Below are positions 26,753 to 35,600 of a stretch of 64,000 nt of DNA, one piece after another; within the stretch, counting starts at the first letter, position 1, and each line of letters starts with the position of its first letter. Position numbers and translations under genes: made by a program. The notes under the pieces are model-generated. The model searched no databases. It was not told where the DNA came from and was given only the letters and a program-made list of their open reading frames with translations. This DNA comes from Spirosoma sp. KCTC 42546 (GTDB taxonomy: Bacteria > Bacteroidota > Bacteroidia > Cytophagales > Spirosomataceae). The stretch lies in the NCBI RefSeq assembly GCF_006965485.1, contig NZ_CP041360.1, forward strand, positions 5,498,501 through 5,562,500. The letters run 5' to 3'.

Positions 26753-29700
26753 GCAGTTCACGAGTAAAAGAAGCCGCTTTTGAAACCGTCATTGAGAACC
26801 ATTTGCTCCGTAATGGCTATCAAACTATCGACCGGCAGGGGTACGATACGGAGCGGGCTATTTTTCCCGGTACGGTGCTGGCCTTTATCAAGCAAACACA
26901 ACAGAAAGAGTGGGCCAAGTTAGAAGCCTTGCTGGGTGATCGCACGGGTGAGCAGGTACTGCGCGATTTGTGCAAGTGGATGGACGATTACGGATCGCTT
27001 GCTACGCTGCGGCATGGGTTCAAGTGTTACGGTCGGTTGCTGCACATTGCCTACTTCAAGGCGTCGCATACCATGAACCCCGAACTGGATGCCAATTACG
27101 CGGCTAACTGCCTTGGCCTCACCCGTCAGCTTCGGTACGCCAAAAAAACGGCGCATTCGCTCGATCTTACGATTAGTCTGAATGGCATACCTATAGCCAC
27201 CGTAGAACTTAAAAACCCCATTACCGGTCAGACCGTACAGCACGCCATTCAGCAATACAAGCAGGACCGCGACCCGCGCGAACCTCTGTTCGAGTTCAAA
27301 CGCCGAACGCTAGTCCATTTTGCCGTCGATACCGAGCAGGTATATATGACCACCCGGCTAGCGGGCAATGCCACCTATTTTCTGCCCTTCAACAAAGGCA
27401 ACAAGGGTGGTGCAGGCAATCCCGAAGACGAGAAAGGCCGAACCTATCGCACTGGCTATTTGTGGGAAGAAACGCTTGAGCGCCATAGTTTGCTCGATCT
27501 ACTCGCCCAGTTCGTGCATGTACAGGTCGACGAAAAACTAAACGACGAAGGGCGCAAGGTTAAAAAAGAGACGCTCATCTTTCCCCGCTATCACCAGTTG
27601 AAAGCAGTCCGTTCGCTGGTCAATGCTGCGTTCATTGAAGGGGCCGGTCATAATTACCTCATCGAACACTCGGCGGGTAGCGGCAAGAGTAATACCATTG
27701 CCTGGCTGGCTCACCGGCTGGCTTCGCTGCATACTACAACCAACGACAAAGTGTTCGACTCGGTCCTTGTCATCACCGACCGGGTTGTACTGGATAAGCA
27801 ATTACAGGACACTATTTATCAGTTTGAGCATAAGCGGGGCGTAGTCGAAAAAATAGATGAAAGCTCGCGGCAACTAGCCGAAGCCCTGGAAAACGGCGTA
27901 CCGATCATCATTACCACGCTGCAAAAATTCCCTTTCGTCTCGAAGCAACTCGTCAAGTTGGCCGAAGAGCGGGGGCAAACAGGCACGGGCTATCTACCCT
28001 CCCGCCGGTTTGCGGTCATCGTCGATGAAGCGCACAGTTCGCAGGGTGGCGAAACGGCAACCGACCTGAAAGAGGTATTGGGTGGAGAAGGGCTTATTTA
28101 CAAGGCCAAACAACAGGCACTGGACGAAGGCACGACAGATAAGCTCGAAGAGCTATACCGAAGTATGGCTAAACGGGGTCAGCAGGCCAACGTAAGTTTC
28201 TTTGCCTTTACAGCAACGCCCAAATACCGAACACTGGCCGTTTTCGGCAGAAGTAAAGAATCGTACGACAAATACACCATGCGGCAGGCCATCGAAGAGG
28301 GTTTCATTCTCGATGTGCTCATGAATTACACAACCTACGCCACCTATTACAAGCTGGTCAAAGCGGCCGCAGACGACCCGGAGGTAGAGCGCAAGCAGGC
28401 GGCCCGGTCGCTGGCCCGGTTTCTTCGGTTGCATCCGCACAACATCGCCCAGAAAACTGAAATCATGGTCGAGCACTTCCACGCAGCTACCCGCCATAAA
28501 ATTGGCGGTCACGCAAAGGCAATGGTTGTGACTGGCTCCCGACTGGAAGCGGTTCGCTACAAACAAAGCTTCGATCAGTACATTCGGGCTAAAGGCTACT
28601 CCATTAAGTCGCTGGTCGCTTTCTCCGGCGTTGTCAACGACGATGCGTTACCCGAGGTAACGTATACAGAAGAGGGTATGAACAAGGGCGTGAAAGAAAA
28701 GGAAGTTCCCGAAGTTTTTGCCGGTCCCGATTACCATGTGTTGTTAGTAGCCGAAAAGTACCAGACGGGTTTCGATCAACCCTTGTTACACACCATGTAT
28801 GTGGATAAACGACTAGCTGGTATACAAGCCGTTCAAACTCTGTCTCGGCTTAACCGGACTCATCCGTTGAAGGAAGACACCTTTGTGCTGGATTTTGTGA
28901 ATGACCGTGAAGAGATCAGGGAAGCTTTCGGCACCTACTACGAAGGAGCCCAAATGGGCGAAGAAGTGGAACCGGCTCATTTGTACCGTATACAAGCCGA
29001 GCTGGACAGTTCAGGCATCTACCTGCCCGAAGAAGTCGAACGGTTTTGCCTCGTCTATTTCAAGCCCAAACAAAAGCAGAGCCCAGCCGACCACGAAGCA
29101 ATCAATACAGCCTTAGACCCAGCCGTTTCCCGTTTTACCGTCTTTTTAACCGATGAGGTTGAAGAAGCTGAACTATGGCGGGGGAAGTTGCAGGCTTTCC
29201 GAAATCTATACAGTTTTCTGAGTCAGGTGATCCCGTATCAGGATTCTGATCTCGAAAAGCTATTCGTTTTCCTGCGTCACCTTTCGCCTAAATTACCACG
29301 TCGGGGTAGCACGCTCTCGTATAATTTCGATGATACGATCAGACTAGATTATTACCGTCTGCAAAAAATAAGCGAAGGGTCAATTAGCCTGCGAGACAGT
29401 TATGCGCTGCCTCTGGATGGCCCTACAGAAGTAGGAACCGGTATGGTTCATGAAGATCCAATTCCTCTTTCACGCCTGGTCGATCTTATCAATGACCGAT
29501 TCGGTACCGATTTCAATCAGGCTGACCAGTACTTTTTCGACCAACTGGTTGAATCAGCTATTTTAGACGAGACAGTTATTAAAGCTGCGGAAGTAAATCC
29601 AGCAGAAAAGTTTGAGTTAGTCTTTAAGAACTTACTTCAACAACTATTCATCGAGCGTATTGACCAGAATGAAGATATTTTTGCCCGTTTCATGAATGAT

Positions 29701-29784
29701 AGCGCTTTCCAGAATATGATAACGAGTGGATTGGCTTCTGAAGCATATAAAAAAATCCAGAAATCAATTAGGGAGCTATCCTGA
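26749..29784 (+). CDS. hsdR: Type I restriction endonuclease HsdR
   Basis: 1011 residues. The nuclease domain carries the PD-(D/E)xK set: D139 in SLDLTI, E153 and K155 in VELKNP. The SF2 translocase follows: Walker A in HSAGSGKSNT (about 306-314), DEAH box in VIVDEAHSSQ (D426), motif III in FFAFTATPK, and motif VI near QTLSRLNRTH. It forms the restriction complex with HsdM and HsdS, moves DNA, and cuts away from the site. The C-terminal helical domain (about 780-1011) is complete. The gene starts in the HNH stop (ATGA), so the whole five-gene run is probably one transcript. Confidence 0.95.
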   Translation: MSSSRVKEAAFETVIENHLLRNGYQTIDRQGYDTERAIFPGTVLAFIKQTQQKEWAKLEALLGDRTGEQVLRDLCKWMDDYGSLATLRHGFKCYGRLLHIAYFKASHTMNPELDANYAANCLGLTRQLRYAKKTAHSLDLTISLNGIPIATVELKNPITGQTVQHAIQQYKQDRDPREPLFEFKRRTLVHFAVDTEQVYMTTRLAGNATYFLPFNKGNKGGAGNPEDEKGRTYRTGYLWEETLERHSLLDLLAQFVHVQVDEKLNDEGRKVKKETLIFPRYHQLKAVRSLVNAAFIEGAGHNYLIEHSAGSGKSNTIAWLAHRLASLHTTTNDKVFDSVLVITDRVVLDKQLQDTIYQFEHKRGVVEKIDESSRQLAEALENGVPIIITTLQKFPFVSKQLVKLAEERGQTGTGYLPSRRFAVIVDEAHSSQGGETATDLKEVLGGEGLIYKAKQQALDEGTTDKLEELYRSMAKRGQQANVSFFAFTATPKYRTLAVFGRSKESYDKYTMRQAIEEGFILDVLMNYTTYATYYKLVKAAADDPEVERKQAARSLARFLRLHPHNIAQKTEIMVEHFHAATRHKIGGHAKAMVVTGSRLEAVRYKQSFDQYIRAKGYSIKSLVAFSGVVNDDALPEVTYTEEGMNKGVKEKEVPEVFAGPDYHVLLVAEKYQTGFDQPLLHTMYVDKRLAGIQAVQTLSRLNRTHPLKEDTFVLDFVNDREEIREAFGTYYEGAQMGEEVEPAHLYRIQAELDSSGIYLPEEVERFCLVYFKPKQKQSPADHEAINTALDPAVSRFTVFLTDEVEEAELWRGKLQAFRNLYSFLSQVIPYQDSDLEKLFVFLRHLSPKLPRRGSTLSYNFDDTIRLDYYRLQKISEGSISLRDSYALPLDGPTEVGTGMVHEDPIPLSRLVDLINDRFGTDFNQADQYFFDQLVESAILDETVIKAAEVNPAEKFELVFKNLLQQLFIERIDQNEDIFARFMNDSAFQNMITSGLASEAYKKIQKSIRELS

Positions 29785-29894
29785 AATATTTTAAAGTATC
29801 TATTTTGAGAGGTCAATCTAAAGAGGCTTCTTATAAGGTTCAATTAAGTGAGGTGGTCCGATTTAGGATTTAACGGTACACTAGCGATAATTAT

Positions 29895-30686
29895 ATGCAT
29901 ATACCCAATGACGTTGTACCGTTAATATATGATACGGTTAAGCTTGTCAATGATCGGATACTTACTGGAAAGGCTGGAATAAATATACTTGTTGAGCAAG
30001 GTCGTATCAATGAGAACACGGCCAGAGACTTCATTCATATAAGGCGGAGAATGATCGATGGTAAGCGGTTCACTAGAAATAGTAGTGCATATATTACTGA
30101 ATACTTCCTTTTACGTATCAAGAAAGATTATGGGCATGACGGGCTTGAACGAGCCCTAAAATCATTAAAGCTTCATATTGAATATTACAGCAAAAAACGT
30201 GGAACAAAACTTAACAAATTAAGGGCACTTTATGAAGCCTATTCTTTAAAAACTAGCTATTCCGAGAAAGTGGATGAGCAGGACGAGATAATTGCCCAGT
30301 TAAAGCTACACAAATTGACAAGGGAGCAGCTTATAGATATGCTTAAACAGTTAAAATCTAAGCCATCCTCAAAGATATCTATCAAGGGCGAGCGATATAG
30401 TCGAGACAACTTTACAATTGCTCTGCTCAAAATCCTTCGTGATTTTAAATGTCAAATCTGCGATACCAGTATCCTAAAAGCGAATGGCTCCTTCTACATT
30501 GAAGCCGCCCATATCGTACCCAAACGAGATAGAGGAGAGGAAAGCTCCAGCAACATCCTTATTCTTTGCCCAAATCATCATAAGGAGTTTGATTATGGCA
30601 AGGTTGAAAATTTGCAACAAATAGATGAACGAATTTCTTTTAAGTTGAATGGTAGACTTGTTGATTTACCGTTATTAATTGAATAG
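29895..30686 (+). CDS. HNH endonuclease with helical N-terminal domain
   Basis: 263 residues. The N-terminal 160 residues are helical and basic (GRINENTARDFIHIRRRMIDGKRFTRNSSAYITEYFL) and not recognised. The HNH domain at the C-terminus is complete: CQICD (from C186), catalytic His in IEAAHIVPK, then SSNILILCPNHHKEFDYG. It resembles HNH restriction endonucleases found alone in defence islands. Located 110 bp after hsdR and the last gene before attR. No methylase partner other than hsdM is present. Confidence 0.8.
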   Translation: MHIPNDVVPLIYDTVKLVNDRILTGKAGINILVEQGRINENTARDFIHIRRRMIDGKRFTRNSSAYITEYFLLRIKKDYGHDGLERALKSLKLHIEYYSKKRGTKLNKLRALYEAYSLKTSYSEKVDEQDEIIAQLKLHKLTREQLIDMLKQLKSKPSSKISIKGERYSRDNFTIALLKILRDFKCQICDTSILKANGSFYIEAAHIVPKRDRGEESSSNILILCPNHHKEFDYGKVENLQQIDERISFKLNGRLVDLPLLIE

Positions 30687-30903
30687 AGTCCTGGTAAATG
30701 AAGTTCTTATCTATCTTTCCAATCTGTGGAATTATCTATGCTAGGCTAAAAAGAATTCTCATCTGGCTGGAAAACAAAATATGAATTTACTGAGAGCATT
30801 TAGCGAAGTACAAGAATACGACAAAAAGCCATTTTGATACCTATTTGATACTATCTACTTACAAATACTCTTAAAACGCTGATAACCAAATCCATTACGC
30901 AGT

Positions 30904-30917
30904 CCCGTCCGGACCGC
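30904..30917. other. attR core of the integrated element
   Basis: Exact 14-bp copy (CCCGTCCGGACCGC) of the tRNA-Asp 3' end at 9047-9060. The next bases (TCTCAT) differ from those after attL (CAAAGT). No other copy was noticed in the window. Confidence 0.9.
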
Positions 30918-30923
30918 TCTCAT

Positions 30924-30966
30924 AATCAGCCACTTAGCAGAAATGTTAAGTGGCTGATTTGCTTTT
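30924..30966 (+). terminator. Terminator right after attR, probably the original tRNA terminator
   Basis: AATCAGCCACTTA (30924-30936) pairs exactly with TAAGTGGCTGATT (30947-30959), followed by TGCTTTT. Its place 7 bp after the core matches the place of the terminator after attL. Confidence 0.85.
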
Positions 30967-31095
30967 AGGTACAACGATAGGTACAACAAAAGTTGTGCTC
31001 CTCATTAATTAGGTAAAGAAAAAGGGGATCAGTTCCAAAAGTTGTGGAGGGCATTGTATTTTTTTAGGTTTGTGAATTAATCAAATCTAGTTGTT

Positions 31096-31458
31096 TTGGA
31101 GAGTTTCTTGCCCATCGTTCAGTTTCTGTTGCCTGAGTTCATCCTACAAAATTTTGAATTGACCTCCATCGACCGCCCTGAGGGAGTCTTTCATGTTCAT
31201 ATCGAAGAGAAAAATGCCGATGAGACGGACCCTCAACGGAAGAATCTGCTCTCCAAAGGCTTTTTCCCCACTATCACCGTCCAGGACTTTCCCATCCGGG
31301 GCCACCAGGTATTCCTGCATATCAAACGCCGTCGCTGGCTTAATACCAAAACAGGAAAAGTCGTTTATCGAGACTGGACTCAAGTAGCAGAAGGAACGCG
31401 GATGACCGGTGAGTTTGCCGCTTTTTTAAAAGACATCAGTCGATACCAACCCGATTAA
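31096..31458 (+). CDS. ISL3-type transposase, N-terminal frame
   Basis: 120 residues as an open frame. It holds the N-terminal region of ISAon1-like transposases (DDPQRKNLLSKGFFPTITVQDF-like text, then HQVFLHIKRRRWLNTKTGKVVYRDWTQVAEGTRMTGEFAAFL). The start codon is uncertain; the family usually begins close to here. The catalytic part lies in the +1 frame downstream. That frame is open from 31430, so the two frames overlap at 31430-31458, where a frameshift, programmed or mutational, would join them. In related elements the two parts are also commonly found as separate frames. Confidence 0.75.
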   Translation: MESFLPIVQFLLPEFILQNFELTSIDRPEGVFHVHIEEKNADETDPQRKNLLSKGFFPTITVQDFPIRGHQVFLHIKRRRWLNTKTGKVVYRDWTQVAEGTRMTGEFAAFLKDISRYQPD

Positions 31459-31459
31459 T

Positions 31460-32422
31460 ATCCGATCAATTGGCGGATTTTATGGGGTTGGTGACCGAGC
31501 CTTATTGCGCCAATATCGTGATTTTCAGAGTGGCTTTACCGATTGGGATCAACGAGGCCACGCTAAAGAGTGGCTGTTGTATGCCCACAATCTGGGGTCG
31601 CATCTGTCATTGGATGAAACCAGTCTGTCGCAGGGAGAACTCTACACCATCCTGACGAATAAAGCGGCTAAAGGTGGCAAAGGAAGTATCGTGGCCATTG
31701 TCGCAGGAACTAAAGCCGATACAGTCATTGAAGTCTTGCGTAAGTTGCCTGAAAGTCAGCGCAAAAAGGTAAAAGAGGTTACTCTGGACATGGCGGGTAA
31801 TATGGCTCTGATTGCTAAAAAATGTTTTCCCAAGGCTACTCAGGTGACTGATCGGTTCCATGTGCAACAATTAGCGCTGGAGGCTGTTCAGGACATGCGG
31901 ATTGCGTATCGCTGGCAAGCCTTGGAAGCCGACAATGAAGCCCTGGAGCAAGCTAAGCTTAACCAGACCGACTATCAACCAGAGATGCTTGCCAATGGCG
32001 ATACGGTCAAACAACTGCTGGCTCGCAGCCGCTATGTGCTCTATAAAAAGGCGACTAACTGGACAGAAAGCCAGCGTGAGCGGGCTATGCTGCTATTTGA
32101 GCGTTATCCAGATTTGAAGACAGCCTATGAATTGAGTCAATCCTTGAGCTACATCTTTGAGGCTACCACCAATAAGCTTTACGGCTTAGCTCGGTTGGCT
32201 AAGTGGCATGAGGGGGTACGTCAAGCGGGCTTTAAAGCCTTCAACACGGTGGCCCGCTCCATTCAGAACCACTATGAAACGATCTTGAATTATTTTGACA
32301 ATCGCAGTACCAATGCCTCAGCCGAGTCCTTCAATGCCAAGATCAAAGCGTTCCGGGCTCAGTTCAGAGGGGTTCGCAACGTAGAATTCTTCTTATATCG
32401 GCTCACTCAGTTATATGCTTAA
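31460..32422 (+). CDS. ISL3-type transposase, catalytic frame
   Basis: The frame is open from 31430; the conserved text begins around NPINIRSIGGFYGVGDRALLRQYRDF, before the TTG at 31505. The DDE residues of ISL3 transposases are visible: Asp in TLDMAGNM, Asp in VTDRFHVQQL, Glu in NASAESFNAKIKAF. It would cut and paste the IS. The stop at 32420 lies just before the right inverted repeat. It could be expressed only by frameshifting from the upstream frame or by internal initiation. Confidence 0.8.
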   Translation: MRSIGGFYGVGDRALLRQYRDFQSGFTDWDQRGHAKEWLLYAHNLGSHLSLDETSLSQGELYTILTNKAAKGGKGSIVAIVAGTKADTVIEVLRKLPESQRKKVKEVTLDMAGNMALIAKKCFPKATQVTDRFHVQQLALEAVQDMRIAYRWQALEADNEALEQAKLNQTDYQPEMLANGDTVKQLLARSRYVLYKKATNWTESQRERAMLLFERYPDLKTAYELSQSLSYIFEATTNKLYGLARLAKWHEGVRQAGFKAFNTVARSIQNHYETILNYFDNRSTNASAESFNAKIKAFRAQFRGVRNVEFFLYRLTQLYA

Positions 32423-32663
32423 TCCAAGTTGATCCACAACTTTTGACCTTGATCCAGTAACTATGCTAGGTTTCATTATTAAACCTGGCATAGTTATAAA
32501 GGCATTCAAAACATTCTTATCCTTGATGGGACAAGATCGAAGTAATATTACAGATGCTGTTAGGAAACCGTTTTTGTGATTTTTTGACTTCTTCCTTACC
32601 CCATTAAAGAACTTAATGTTTATATTTTAGTTAAATATTGGGGCCGTTAGAGAATTGTAAATT

Positions 32664-35600
32664 TTATTTTTTTGAATTCAATATTTCATTAAATCCTTCT
32701 TCACCAATTTTTTCTTGAATTTCACTAAGAAGAAGACTGGTACGTTCTTCCTCTTGTCTTGATCCTATTTTATGATAATATTCGACTGCCTGGGCAAGGA
32801 GAGGAATTGCCATTGCTAAATTGTCTTTATAAAAATAAGTGACTCCTAAATCAGCGGTACTATCTGCTATATCTTTTATATTACCGATCTGATGCCTTAC
32901 GTTTAAACTTTCCTCAAATTCTATAAGGGCCTGATCAAATGAATATTGACGTAGATGAAGCCAACCTAAATTATAGCGTGTATCACCTATTGACCTCTGA
33001 TTGCCAATTTGCTGACTAAGATGCAATGATCCTGAAAGATTTATAAAAGCCTGCTTATAATTATTTTGAAGAAGATAGGCTCGCCCTAAATTATGGAGTA
33101 GGTGAATTTCCATCATTTTATCTCCGATCTGTTTAGCAATCGCATAACATTTCTCGTAATTTACTATTGCCTGCTCGTAATTTCCTTGATCTTGATAGTA
33201 AGTGCCAATATTCATTATTGCCCTAGCTTCTCCTCTTACATCACTAATTTGCTGAGCAAGCCTTAAACTCTGAGTAAAAAACGGGAACGCTTCCATATAA
33301 TTCTTATTCAAAGCATGAAGCTGACCAATATTATTAAGAGTTTGACTTTGACCTCTCAAATCTTTCGCTAAATATCTAAAATGAAGACTTTGTTCAAAGT
33401 AGTTTAAAGCAACTTTAGGGTCTCCCTTTGTGTCAACATGGATTTGTCCTAGATTATTAAGAAGAATTCCGATCTGTTTAGTATTACCCAAATTCTTAGC
33501 AATACCTAGGCGTTTCTCAAAGAATTCTCTAGCTAAACCATATTTACCCTGAGTAGCATAAACTTGACCAATATTAGTATATATAGCTTCTTCAATTTGT
33601 ATATCGCCAATCTGTTGAGCGATATCTAAACATTTTTCATAATAGTTTAAGGCTTTATAGTAATCACTTTGTTTAAAACAGAGTTGACCTAATATATTAA
33701 GTGCATTAATATTGATTTTCAAGCTAATATTTTTACTTAATATTTCTAAACATAATTCCCGACTTGTTGCATATAAACCAATCAATTCATGATATTCTAC
33801 TATTTGAAAGAAAATCAAGGCATACTCATTCCAAGCTTGAGCTTGCTCAAAATATGTCTTCGCAAAAAATTTATCCTCCAGGTTAGGTCGACCTTTAAAA
33901 AATAGGCCCGCCTGAAAAGATAATTCCTTAAATCGTTTTTCAGGTAATATCTCTTGTTTTCTCATCCATTCTCGAGTTAAAGCATGTACCTCTAACATTT
34001 GTTCTTTTTCATCCCAAGCACAAAGAGAACAGGCGCTTAAAGCCGTTACAAGGGGGATCAGTTCGTCAATTGATATCTTCAGAATAGAAACCAAAACTGC
34101 CAATGGATTACGACCGACTAATACAGATGCTACCTCAAATAGATTCTGCTCTACTTCATACAGTTGCCTATAAAGGCGATCTAACATTAGATCTTCAAAA
34201 ACTCGATTTTCTACATTTCCTATTAAGGCATCAAATTGGGGCAGATTGAACGTATGTGTGTAGCGCAAAAGCCCTTCTAGAAACTGGAGAGCACGAGGGT
34301 GTCCATCTATCCGACGATCTAAAACTACGCGCTCCTGGAGCGAGAGCTTACGAAGCGTTTTGGAGTAATTGACATAACGGTACTGCTCGGCATTGGTCAT
34401 TTTGTCAACGGCCAAGTGCGTTACCAGGTCTATTAGATCAGTAATCTTATACCGACTTGTAAAGAGAATGTGGCAACCTTGAGGGGCATTTTCCAGCAAG
34501 TACCGAATGAAGGCACTTAACTCAGCAGAACTAATAATTAGCCTAGAAACCTCTTCCACATCAGCTTGTACATTCTCAAAATTGTCAAAGATGAGAATGT
34601 TCCGATGGCCTTTTAGGCAATTATTTAAGAGTAGTTGCAACTTAATTATAGATGAGCTTTTAGGGTCATCTAATTGAGCCCTTAGTTGCTGTTGCCTGAA
34701 CTCGTCAGGACGTGCAGTATATTTCCACCTCTCAAAAATCCGCTCCAGAATGACGGCCTCCTGGATCTCCGTACCCGTCCGAAAAATTAGAATATCATGC
34801 CCGCTTCGTTTGCGATACAAATCAGCAAAAGCCTCAGCGGTGGTAGTCTTACCCAGACCACCTAGGCCGTGTAGGCACACATGCTCACCCTGTTTGAAGC
34901 AATGCCTTAGCTGGATTAATAATCGCTTACGGCCAATAAAACCCTCTCCAATAAACTTCGTGTGTGTCCCAGCCAAAAAAGTAGTCGTTGGGTAAAACCG
35001 ATTGAGGGTATCGCTATTGTACTGGCCAGGCTTGAGTAGTGAACCAATAGCCTGGTTCTGATAAAGGACCGGCGTGAACCATTCAGCTGAGGTGAAAAGC
35101 TGAGGAGCTTCAGCCCGCCGTTTATTCACATCTTTCCACAAGGCTAGCCGTGCATCATGCATGGCTTTGGTAAGCGTATCGCCGTACGCTAAGCGCGTGT
35201 ACAGAGTTTCCGTGAATAAACGTGCTCCGTTATCGGTAACCGAAAATCGCATCGCTAGCACCGCTGGTAGTCCTACAGCAGCCATCTGCTCTGCCGTACT
35301 CCCTTCCGAACCCCCTACCGCTGTTTCGCAGGCACTCAGCACCAATAATTTGATGGAGGAGAACTCCCGCAATATTGTGCCTAGCTGATGGCCTGTTGTC
35401 GGTTGCTCATCCCCCTCTTCATTCTCTAAATAAAGTATGCCTGCTTTTATGGCATCCACATAGGCCCCATGTCCGCTGATGTGGACAATGTCATGGCTAC
35501 GTTTCTGGAGGGCTTCTTGGATCTCCTCTAGGTTAGCACAATCCAGGATTTCCATTACCAGCCTAGGTTGTTGATCGCCTGTAGCTTCTAAGCCACGTAC

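Larger units (their letters stand above)
30687..31025. other. Intergenic region with attR
   Basis: No gene. It contains the attR core (30904-30917) and a terminator hairpin right after it. Left of the core is element sequence, right of it the original downstream of tRNA-Asp. Confidence 0.7.
31026..32455 (+). mobile_element. ISL3-type insertion sequence (ISAon1-like)
   Basis: About 1.43 kb. Terminal inverted repeats are GGATCA-4nt-CAAAAGTTGTGGA at 31026-31048 and 32433-32455 (19 of 23 match). It contains two partial transposase frames. No target duplication could be seen. Confidence 0.8.

Noticed and set aside
32700..33700. Periodic repeats at about 100-120 bp spacing in the CHAT genes that could suggest a repeat array or CRISPR
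   Set aside because: They are the coding trace of TPR repeats, with diverged sequence and no constant repeat/variable spacer order. No CRISPR array was seen anywhere.
34750..35388. Long plus-strand frames opposite the CHAT genes, present twice
   Set aside because: They are identical in both copies only because the coding strand is; they have no domain content and lie antisense to clear genes.
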